From Pseudomonas fulva 12-X (GTDB taxonomy: Bacteria > Pseudomonadota > Gammaproteobacteria > Pseudomonadales > Pseudomonadaceae): a stretch of 64,000 nt of DNA. The notes beneath the pieces are model-generated. The model searched no databases, had not been told where the DNA came from, and saw only the letters and a program-made list of their open reading frames with translations. This document shows, piece by piece, positions 56,552 through 63,108 of the stretch; the first letter of the stretch is position 1; the number at the start of each line of letters is the position of its first letter. The position numbers and the translations under genes were made by a program. The stretch covers positions 2,108,001 through 2,172,000 of the forward strand of contig NC_015556.1 in NCBI RefSeq assembly GCF_000213805.1. The letters are read 5' to 3'.

Positions 56552-56616
56552 CGTAGGATGGGTCGGGCCGCGTAGGTGAAACCCATCGCAATTTGATGGG
56601 TTTCACCCATCCTACG
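56552..56616. repeat. Nested palindrome between the porin gene and catR
   Basis: Outer arms CGTAGGATGGGT / ACCCATCCTACG (56552-56563, 56605-56616) enclose inner arms GTGAAACCCATC / GATGGGTTTCAC (56576-56587, 56595-56606), a perfect 12-bp stem with a 7-base loop. It lies just beyond the stop of catR on the minus strand and could terminate either gene. Confidence 0.7.
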
Positions 56617-57496
56617 GGCCTGACTCAGGATCCAGATTCTTCACCAGCTTCAGGCAGCGCCTGAGCAACGGTGAGTCATCGTCCTTGCGGTAGCTGATCA
56701 CGATGGGCGAGGTGGCGCTGGCGTCGAGCAGCGGCGTGTAGCCGATATCGTCGCGGTGCAGTCGCTGCACGGAGGCGGGTACCAGGCTGATCCCGATGCC
56801 GGCGGCGACCAGGCCAATGGCGGTCTGCAGTTCGTTGGTCATCTGCGCAACGCGAATCTTCAGGCCGTTACGGGCGAACAGCGCCAGCACATGGTCGGCG
56901 TAGCTGGGCCGTGGCGACGCCGGGTAGAGCACGAAGGGTTCGCGGGCCAATTCCTCCAGCGAAGCCGGAGCGGCCAGCAGTCGGTGGCCGGCGGGCAGGG
57001 CGGCGACCAGCGGGTCCTGGCGGATCACTTCCTGAACGATGGCCGGGTCTTCGATATGGATGCGCCCGAAGCCGATATCGATACGGCCGCGTTTCAGCGC
57101 TTCGACCTGGGGCAGGGTGGTCAGCTCGGACAAGCCCAGTTCGATGGCGGCCTCGCCGCGTAGCTGACGGATCAGCTCCGGCAGCGCGCCATACAAGGTC
57201 GAAGGCGCGAAGCCGATGCCGAACCAGCGGCGCTGGCCTTCGGCGATGCGCCGGGTGTCATCGCTGACGCGGCCCAGTTGCTCGAGCAACTGCACGGAAT
57301 GCTCATAGAAGAAACGCCCGGCTTCGGTCAGGCGCAGCGGCCTGCCGCGCTCGATCAGCGCCACCCCCAACTCGTCTTCCAGTTGCTGAATCTGCCGGCT
57401 CAGCGGCGGCTGGGCGATATGCAGGCGTTCGGCTGCGCGGGTGAAATTCAGGGTTTCCGCGAGCACGCGGAAGTAGCGCAGGTGGCGCAGCTCCAT
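56612..57496 (-). CDS. catR: LysR-type regulator CatR
   Basis: A 294-residue LysR regulator. HTH: MELRHLRYFRVLAETLNFTRAAERLHIAQPPLSRQIQQLEDELGV. The C-terminal part is a periplasmic-binding-like inducer domain (FGIGFAPSTLYGALPELIRQLR). CatR activates catBC when bound to cis,cis-muconate. It is divergent from catB. Its own ribosome binding site (GGAGG) lies inside the CatR operator, at 57503-57507 on the opposite strand. Confidence 0.93.
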   Translation of the reverse strand: MELRHLRYFRVLAETLNFTRAAERLHIAQPPLSRQIQQLEDELGVALIERGRPLRLTEAGRFFYEHSVQLLEQLGRVSDDTRRIAEGQRRWFGIGFAPSTLYGALPELIRQLRGEAAIELGLSELTTLPQVEALKRGRIDIGFGRIHIEDPAIVQEVIRQDPLVAALPAGHRLLAAPASLEELAREPFVLYPASPRPSYADHVLALFARNGLKIRVAQMTNELQTAIGLVAAGIGISLVPASVQRLHRDDIGYTPLLDASATSPIVISYRKDDDSPLLRRCLKLVKNLDPESGP

Positions 57497-57497
57497 G

Positions 57498-57512
57498 ATA
57501 CCTCCAGGGTAT
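57498..57512. promoter_or_regulatory. CatR operator (ATACC-N5-GGTAT)
   Basis: ATACCTCCAGGGTAT is a 5-bp inverted repeat with a five-base spacer, just upstream of catR and opposite catB; the LysR T-N11-A pattern is present. It matches the repression binding site known in P. putida catR-catB. A candidate catB promoter is TTGGAC (57533-57538) with TCAATC (57556-57561), 17 bases apart. Confidence 0.75.
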
Positions 57513-57572
57513 GAAACCAGACCGATTCAATATTGGACTGGCCTATTTGCTGAGGTCAATCTGTGCCCAGAC

Positions 57573-57580
57573 AAAAATAA
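57573..57580 (+). promoter_or_regulatory. CA motif before the catB leader ORF
   Basis: AAAAATAA fits AANAANAA and lies six bases before GAAGGA (57586-57591), the ribosome binding site of the leader ORF starting 57593. Confidence 0.5.
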
Positions 57581-57592
57581 AACCTGAAGGAT

Positions 57593-57724
57593 ATGCTCGT
57601 GCTCACTCGCATCCTTTGTTCTTCTCTCCCGCTGCTGGCCGGCCCCGTGAACGAGGCGCCACAGCGCGCCGCTTCCCCGGCATCGGCCCGTGGCACTGAC
57701 CTGCACACGGATCATCGCCCATGA
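57593..57724 (+). CDS. 43-codon leader ORF overlapping the catB start
   Basis: ATG 57593 has a good ribosome binding site (GAAGGA, one base spacing from 57591 with TAT to ATG). The 43-residue product starts MLVLTRILCSSLPLLAGP, hydrophobic at the N terminus, and its TGA stop overlaps the catB ATG as ATGA. catB itself has no recognisable ribosome binding site. Translation of this ORF could therefore be needed for catB initiation. No family is recognised; codon use is compatible with but does not prove coding. It could also be chance in the leader. Confidence 0.45.
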   Translation: MLVLTRILCSSLPLLAGPVNEAPQRAASPASARGTDLHTDHRP

Positions 57725-58842
57725 GCCTTCCGCTTATCGAAAGCCTCGACACCCTGATCGTCGACCTGCCCACCATTCGCCCGCACAAGCTGGCCATGCA
57801 CACCATGCAGCAGCAGACCCTGGTGATTCTGCGCCTGCGTTGCAGCGACGGTATCGAAGGGGTCGGCGAAGCCACCACCATCGGCGGCCTGGCCTATGCC
57901 GGGGAAAGCCCGGAAAGCATCAAGACCAACATCGATACCTATTTTGCGCCGCTGCTGATCGGCCAGCCGGCCGGCAACATCAACGCTGCCATGCTGCGCA
58001 TCGACCGCAGCGTACGCGCCAACACCTTCGCCCGTTCGGCGGTGGAAACCGCGCTGCTCGATGCCCAGGGCAAGCGCCTCGGCCTACCAGTCGCCGAATT
58101 GCTCGGTGGCCGTGTACGCGATGGCCTGGAAGTGGCCTGGACGCTGGCCAGCGGCGATACCGCCAAGGACATCGACGAAGCCGAGCGCATGCTCGACCTG
58201 CGTCGCCACCGGGTTTTCAAACTGAAGATCGGTAGCCGCGAGGCGGCGCTGGACATTGCCCACGTGGCGGCGATCAAGCGTGCCCTGGGCGACCGTGCCA
58301 GCGTGCGGGTCGATGTCAATCAGGCGTGGAGCGAGGCGGTGGCCATTCGCGCCTGCCAGGCCCTCGGCGATGCCGGTGTCGACTTGATCGAACAACCTAT
58401 TCCGCGCCAGGACGTGCTCGCCCAGGCCCGCGTCAGCGCCCGCAGCCCGGCGCCGATCATGGCCGACGAAGCCATCGAGAGCGTCGAGGACAGCTTCAAT
58501 CTGGCCCGCGGCGGCGCCGCGCCGGTGTTCGCCCTGAAGATCGCCAAGAACGGCGGCCCGCGTGCGGTGCTGCGTAGCGCCTACATCGCCGAAGCGGCGG
58601 GCATTGGCCTGTACGGCGGCACCATGCTCGAAGGCAGCATCGGCACCCTGGCCTCGGCCCATGCCTTCGCCACCCTGAGCAAGCTGGAATGGCACACCGA
58701 ATTGTTCGGCCCGCTGCTGCTGACCGAGGACATCCTCGTCGATGTGCCGGTGTACCGCGATTTCGAACTGAAGATTCCGACCACGCCGGGCCTCGGCGTG
58801 ACTCTGGACGAAGAACGCCTGCAGCGCTTTAGCCGGCGCTGA
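57721..58842 (+). CDS. catB: Muconate cycloisomerase CatB
   Basis: A 373-residue enolase-superfamily enzyme that turns cis,cis-muconate into muconolactone. N-terminal cap: VDLPTIRPHKLAMHTMQQQTLVILRLRCSDGIEGVGEATTIGGLAY. Barrel: catalytic KLKIG (Lys about 168-170), metal ligands D (RVDVNQAW), E (LIEQP) and D (MADEAI), and the second catalytic Lys in FALKIAKNGG. The start at 57721 is supported by homology (MSLPLIESLDTLIVDLPTIRP) though its ribosome binding site is weak and overlaps the leader ORF. Followed by catC. Confidence 0.95.
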   Translation: MSLPLIESLDTLIVDLPTIRPHKLAMHTMQQQTLVILRLRCSDGIEGVGEATTIGGLAYAGESPESIKTNIDTYFAPLLIGQPAGNINAAMLRIDRSVRANTFARSAVETALLDAQGKRLGLPVAELLGGRVRDGLEVAWTLASGDTAKDIDEAERMLDLRRHRVFKLKIGSREAALDIAHVAAIKRALGDRASVRVDVNQAWSEAVAIRACQALGDAGVDLIEQPIPRQDVLAQARVSARSPAPIMADEAIESVEDSFNLARGGAAPVFALKIAKNGGPRAVLRSAYIAEAAGIGLYGGTMLEGSIGTLASAHAFATLSKLEWHTELFGPLLLTEDILVDVPVYRDFELKIPTTPGLGVTLDEERLQRFSRR

Positions 58843-58865
58843 ACCGAACCCACAAGGAGCAAGCC

Positions 58866-59156
58866 ATGCTGTTTCACGTGCGCATGACCGTCAAACTGCC
58901 CACCGACATGCCGGCCGAGCAGGCCGCCCGCCTCAAGGCTGACGAAAAGGAGCTGGCCCAGCGCCTGCAGCGCGAAGGCACCTGGCGTCACCTGTGGCGC
59001 ATCGCCGGGCTTTACGCCAATGTCAGCATCTTCGACGTGGCCGACGCCCAGGCCCTGCACGACACCCTTATGCAGCTGCCGCTGTACCCGTACATGGACA
59101 TCGAGGTCATGGCGCTGTGTCGCCATCCGTCCTCGATCCACGCTGACGATCGCTGA
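58866..59156 (+). CDS. catC: Muconolactone delta-isomerase CatC
   Basis: A 96-residue ferredoxin-like enzyme, MLFHVRMTVKLPTDMPAEQAARLKADEKELAQRLQREGTWRHLWRIAGLYANVSIFDV. It isomerises muconolactone to beta-ketoadipate enol-lactone and forms a decamer. ATG 58866 follows AAGGAGCAAGCC. catB-catC are the usual pair. Confidence 0.96.
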   Translation: MLFHVRMTVKLPTDMPAEQAARLKADEKELAQRLQREGTWRHLWRIAGLYANVSIFDVADAQALHDTLMQLPLYPYMDIEVMALCRHPSSIHADDR

Positions 59157-59189
59157 TCGGCGCCATCCCTCGCCTGATCCGATCACCAC

Positions 59190-59197
59190 AACAACAA
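59190..59197 (+). promoter_or_regulatory. CA motif before catA
   Basis: AACAACAA, a perfect AANAANAA match, next to GATGAGGA, the catA ribosome binding site; ATG is at 59214. Confidence 0.6.
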
Positions 59198-59213
59198 GAT
59201 GAGGAAACACGCC

Positions 59214-60143
59214 ATGACCGTACGTATCGCTCAGACCGTCGAAGTGCAGAAGTTCTTCGAAGACGCCGCCGGCTTCACCAATGACAAGGGCAACGCCCGC
59301 ATGAAAACGGTGATCCACCGTGTACTCAACGACACGGCCAAGATCATCGAAGACCTGCAGATCACCCCGGAAGAATTCTGGAAAGCGGTCAACTACCTGA
59401 ACGAGCTCGGCGCACGCCAGGAAGCGGGGCTGGTGGTCGCCGGCCTCGGTGTCGAGCACTATCTGGACATGCTGATGGACGCCGAGGACGAAGAGGCCGG
59501 CCGCACCGGCGGCACCCCGCGCACCATCGAAGGCCCGCTGTACGTGGCCGGCGCACCACTGAGCAAGGGCGAGGCGCGCCTGGATGACGGCACTGATGCC
59601 GGCACGCCGCTGTTCATGCAGGGCCGAGTGTTCGACACCAACGGCAAGCCGCTGGCTGGCGCCATCGTCGACGTATGGCACGCCAACACCCGTGGCACCT
59701 ATTCGTATTTCGACCCGGCGCAATCGGAATTCAACCTGCGCCGCCGTATCGAGACCGACGCCGACGGCCGCTATCGCTTGCGCAGCATCGTACCGTCTGG
59801 CTACGGCTGCCCGCCCGATGGCCCGACCCAGCAATTGCTCGACCAGCTCGGCCGCCATGGCCAGCGGCCGGCCCACGTGCACTTCTTCATCTCCGCGCCT
59901 GGGCATCGCCACCTGACCACCCAGATCAACCTGGATGGCGACAAGTACCTGCACGACGACTTCGCCTACGCCACCCGCGACGAGTTGATCGCCAGGATCG
60001 ACTTCTTCGACGACGCCGAACGCGCCAAAGCCCATGGTGTTGAAGGTCGCTTTGCCGAAATCGAGTTCGATTTCACCCTGCAGTCCACCACCGAGCCCAA
60101 GGCGCAGAAACGCCACGAGCGGGTTCGCGCGCTAGAGGTGTAA
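59214..60143 (+). CDS. catA: Catechol 1,2-dioxygenase CatA
   Basis: A 309-residue intradiol dioxygenase cutting catechol to cis,cis-muconate using Fe3+. Iron ligands: Tyr in GPLYVAG, Tyr in VPSGYG, His in RPAHVHFF and HRHLTTQ. DVWHANTRGTYSYFD is a family block. N-terminal helical linker domain as usual. Of the two in-frame Met, ATG 59214 is chosen (GAGGA upstream). Follows catC and precedes benR. Confidence 0.95.
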   Translation: MTVRIAQTVEVQKFFEDAAGFTNDKGNARMKTVIHRVLNDTAKIIEDLQITPEEFWKAVNYLNELGARQEAGLVVAGLGVEHYLDMLMDAEDEEAGRTGGTPRTIEGPLYVAGAPLSKGEARLDDGTDAGTPLFMQGRVFDTNGKPLAGAIVDVWHANTRGTYSYFDPAQSEFNLRRRIETDADGRYRLRSIVPSGYGCPPDGPTQQLLDQLGRHGQRPAHVHFFISAPGHRHLTTQINLDGDKYLHDDFAYATRDELIARIDFFDDAERAKAHGVEGRFAEIEFDFTLQSTTEPKAQKRHERVRALEV

Positions 60144-60358
60144 ACCCGCGTCGCCCCCGCAGGGCACAGTGCCGCGCTGCCGTTCGTCTGCCTTACCGGG
60201 CAGGCGAGGGGCCGCGCGGCATCCTGCATTGAACGGTCACACTGAATTGCGGCGAGAGAGATGTAACCCTTTGTCACGCTGGCGTATCGCCTGCCAGGGG
60301 GATGGTTAGAATCGCCGGACGATTAGCGGATTGCCCGATGGCGGCGATTCAGCCTTAT

Positions 60359-60374
60359 AAGAAAAACAACGAGG
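60359..60374 (+). promoter_or_regulatory. CA motif and ribosome binding site of benR
   Basis: AAGAAAAA (60359-60366, fits AANAANAA) lies next to GAGG (60371-60374) five bases before ATG 60379. Crc/Hfq acts on benR mRNA in P. putida, which fits. Confidence 0.6.
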
Positions 60375-60378
60375 CCTG

Positions 60379-61338
60379 ATGATGAGCGATTTCCTGCTGA
60401 GCGCGCGCAGCCAGGTGTTCGAGCGCGCCGACCCTTACGCGGTGTCCGACTACGTCAATCAGCACGTCGGCGCTCACTGCATTCGCCTGCCGACCACGGG
60501 GTTTCCCGAAGCGAGCCTCAATCACCGCAAGTTCGCCAGTCTCGACCTGTGCCGCATCAGCTATGGCGGCAGCGTGCGCGTCACCTCGCCAGCGCTGGAA
60601 ACCATCTATCACCTGCAGGTGCTGCTCAAGGGCAACTGCCGTTCGCAGTGTCGCGGCCAGGAGCACTTCTTCGTGCCCGGCGAGCTGTTGCTGATCAACC
60701 CGGATGATCCGGTGGACCTGACCTATTCGGCCGACTGCGAGAAATTCATCGTCAAGCTGCCGGTCAGCCTGTTCGAGAACACCTGCCTGGAAAACCGCTG
60801 GATGTTGCCGCAAAGCGGTATTCGCTTTACCGCCGCGCGCCACGACATGCGCGAGCTGGAGGGTTTTTCCAACCTGCTGATGCTGATCTGTCAGGAAGCC
60901 GAAGCGGCCTCCAGCATGCCTCAGGTGCAGGAGCATTACGTGCGCATCATCGCCAGCAAGCTGCTTGGCCTGCTCGGCAACAACGTCCAGCGCCTGCAGC
61001 CCCATACCCAGGCTAATTCGTTCGAGCAGGTTGTCGATTACATCGAGCAGAACCTCACCCAGGACATCGGCATCGAGCAGCTGCTGGCCGTGGCCCGGGT
61101 CAGCGAGCGCTCGCTGTATGCGCTGTTCGAGCGCCACGCCGGCATAAGCCCCAGGGATTACGTGCGCCAACGCAAGCTCGATCGCATTCACGCGCAACTG
61201 CTCGACCCGGCCAGCGCGGTGCGCAGCGTCACCGAAATCGCTCTGGATCACGGCTTTCTGCACCTGGGGCGCTTTGCCGAAGCCTACCGGCGGCGTTTCG
61301 GCGAGTTGCCGTCGGAGACCTTCAAGCGTAATCGTTGA
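60379..61338 (+). CDS. benR: AraC/XylS-type activator BenR
   Basis: A 319-residue XylS-like regulator. The N-terminal half is the ligand domain; the C-terminal AraC domain has DIGIEQLLAVARVSERSLYALFERHAGISPRDYVRQRKLDRIHAQLL and SVTEIALDHGFLHLGRFAEAYRRRFGELPSETFKRNR. The likely inducer is benzoate. It probably activates benA from 12 kb away; the two XylS-type boxes are before benA. Unusually it lies between catA and pcaI. Two ATGs (60379, 60382) are possible. Confidence 0.93.
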   Translation: MMSDFLLSARSQVFERADPYAVSDYVNQHVGAHCIRLPTTGFPEASLNHRKFASLDLCRISYGGSVRVTSPALETIYHLQVLLKGNCRSQCRGQEHFFVPGELLLINPDDPVDLTYSADCEKFIVKLPVSLFENTCLENRWMLPQSGIRFTAARHDMRELEGFSNLLMLICQEAEAASSMPQVQEHYVRIIASKLLGLLGNNVQRLQPHTQANSFEQVVDYIEQNLTQDIGIEQLLAVARVSERSLYALFERHAGISPRDYVRQRKLDRIHAQLLDPASAVRSVTEIALDHGFLHLGRFAEAYRRRFGELPSETFKRNR

Positions 61339-61356
61339 AAGGCGATCACAAGTCTC

Positions 61357-61390
61357 GTTCGATTATCGAACGGATAGTCGATTATCGGAT
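61357..61390 (+). promoter_or_regulatory. PcaR-type sites upstream of pcaI
   Basis: GTTCGATTATCGAAC (61357-61371) resembles the P. putida PcaR box GTTCGATAATCGCAC and is nearly palindromic. A second copy GTCGATTATCGGAT lies at 61377-61390; the cores CGATTATCG are 19 bases apart. PcaR itself is not in this window. Confidence 0.75.
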
Positions 61391-61474
61391 TGTTAGCAGG
61401 CTATTGGGTGAGTACCTTGTGACCATACGGCACACCCGCCGCCCAGCACCTAGAGCAACAAGACGAGAACGATC

Positions 61475-62326
61475 ATGGCTGAGATTCTCTCCCTGCGCGA
61501 AGCGGTCGAACGCTTCGTTCACGATGGCGACACCGTTGCCCTCGAAGGCTTCACCCACCTGATTCCGACCGCTGCGTCCCACGAGCTGATCCGTCAGAAC
61601 AAGAAGGATCTGACCCTGGTGCGCATGACCCCCGATCTGGTCTACGACCTGCTGATCGGTGCCGGTTGCGCCAAGAAGCTGGTGTTCTCCTGGGGCGGCA
61701 ACCCGGGTGTCGGTTCGCTGCACCGCCTGCGCGACGCGGTCGAGAAGCACTGGCCGCACAAGCTGGAAATCAGCGAGCACAGCCACGCCGCCATGGCCAA
61801 CGCCTACGTCTCCGGCGCCTCCAACCTGCCGTTCGCGGTGCTGCGCGGCTACCAGGGCTCGGACCTGGTCAAGGTCAACCCGGACATCAAGTTCATCGAA
61901 TGCCCGTTCACCGGCGAGAAGCTGGCCGCGGTTCCCAGCGTGCGTCCGGACGTCACCGTGATCCACGCCCAGAAGGCCGACCGCAAGGGCAACGTGCTGA
62001 TCCAGGGCATCCTGGGCGTGCAGAAGGAAGCCGCACTGGCGGCCAAGCGTTGCATCGTCACCGTCGAGGAAATCGTCGACGATCTCCAGGCACCGATGAA
62101 CGCCTGCGTGCTGCCGACCTGGGCCATCACCGCGGTCTGCGTGGTGCCCGGCGGCGCCCATCCGTCGTACGCTCACGGTTACTACGAGCGCGACAACCGC
62201 TTCTATCAGGACTGGGACCCGATTGCCCGCGACCGCGAAACCTTCACTGCCTGGATCGATGAGTACATCCGCGGCACCGAGGATTTTGCGCAGTACCAGG
62301 CGAAAGTGAACGGGGAGGCCAAGTGA
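61475..62326 (+). CDS. pcaI: 3-oxoadipate CoA-transferase subunit A
   Basis: A 283-residue CoA-transferase alpha subunit. MAEILSLREAVERFVHDGDTVALEGFTHLIPTAASHELIRQNKKDLTLVRMTPD and the GAGCAKKLVFSWGGNPGVGSLHRLR block match PcaI. It works with PcaJ to give beta-ketoadipyl-CoA from succinyl-CoA. It overlaps pcaJ. Confidence 0.95.
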   Translation: MAEILSLREAVERFVHDGDTVALEGFTHLIPTAASHELIRQNKKDLTLVRMTPDLVYDLLIGAGCAKKLVFSWGGNPGVGSLHRLRDAVEKHWPHKLEISEHSHAAMANAYVSGASNLPFAVLRGYQGSDLVKVNPDIKFIECPFTGEKLAAVPSVRPDVTVIHAQKADRKGNVLIQGILGVQKEAALAAKRCIVTVEEIVDDLQAPMNACVLPTWAITAVCVVPGGAHPSYAHGYYERDNRFYQDWDPIARDRETFTAWIDEYIRGTEDFAQYQAKVNGEAK

Positions 62327-63108
62327 TGAGCGATTTCAACACCAACGAAATGATGACGGTGGCCGCTGCGCGCCGTCTCGGTAACGGCAGCGTGTGCTTC
62401 GTCGGCATCGGCCTGCCATCCAAGGCCGCCAACCTGGCGCGCCTGACCCATGCGCCGGAAGTGGTGCTGATCTATGAATCAGGCCCGATCGGCGCCAAGC
62501 CGAGCGTGCTGCCGCTGTCCATCGGTGACGGCGAACTGGCGGAAACCGCCGACACCGTGGTGCCGACCGGCGAGATCTTCCGCTACTGGCTGCAGGGCGG
62601 GCGCATCGACGTCGGCTTCCTCGGCGCCGCCCAGGTCGACAAGTACGGCAATATCAACACCACAGTGATCGGCGATTACCACGCGCCGAAAGTGCGCCTG
62701 CCGGGTGCCGGCGGCGCGCCGGAGATTGCCGGTAGCGCCAAGAAAGTGCTGATCATCCTCAAGCAGGGCCATCGCACCTTCGTCGACAAGCTGGCGTTCA
62801 TCACCTCGGTCGGCCACGGTGAGGGCGGTGACCATCGCAAGCGCCTGGGCCTGCCGGGCGACGGCCCGGTGGCGATCATCACCGACCTTTGCATCATGGA
62901 GCCGGAAGCCGGCACCAATGAGTTCATCGTCACCTCGCTGCACCCGGGCGTGACCCGCGAGCAGGTGATCGAGAACACCGGCTGGCAGATCCGTTTCGCC
63001 GACCAGGTGGCCACCACCAAGGCACCGACTGCCGAGGAACTGGCCGCGCTGCGCGACCTGGAAGCCCGTACTGCTGAAGCCCATGGCCAGAAAGGAGGTG
63101 ACGAATGA
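62326..63108 (+). CDS. pcaJ: 3-oxoadipate CoA-transferase subunit B
   Basis: A 260-residue CoA-transferase beta subunit with the catalytic Glu in YESGPIGAKP (about 50) and GGAPEIAG. ATG 62326 overlaps the pcaI stop by one base (TGATG); GTG 62323 is an alternative. GGGGAGG lies upstream. pcaF follows with overlap. Confidence 0.95.
   Translation: MSDFNTNEMMTVAAARRLGNGSVCFVGIGLPSKAANLARLTHAPEVVLIYESGPIGAKPSVLPLSIGDGELAETADTVVPTGEIFRYWLQGGRIDVGFLGAAQVDKYGNINTTVIGDYHAPKVRLPGAGGAPEIAGSAKKVLIILKQGHRTFVDKLAFITSVGHGEGGDHRKRLGLPGDGPVAIITDLCIMEPEAGTNEFIVTSLHPGVTREQVIENTGWQIRFADQVATTKAPTAEELAALRDLEARTAEAHGQKGGDE
63092..63101 (+). promoter_or_regulatory. Near-perfect ribosome binding site of pcaF
   Basis: AAGGAGGTGA ends four bases before ATG 63105, fully complementary to the 3' end of 16S rRNA. 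It lies inside the last codons of pcaJ. Confidence 0.85.

Noticed and set aside
57511..57699. A 62-codon frame (MKPDRFNIGL...) in the catR-catB gap
   Set aside because: Its ATG lies inside the CatR operator, upstream of the likely transcript start, and it has no separate ribosome binding site.
60225..60239. A BenR-like box (TGCA-N6-GGTCA) before benR
   Set aside because: One mismatch in GGNTA and no second box at the right spacing. It may be chance.
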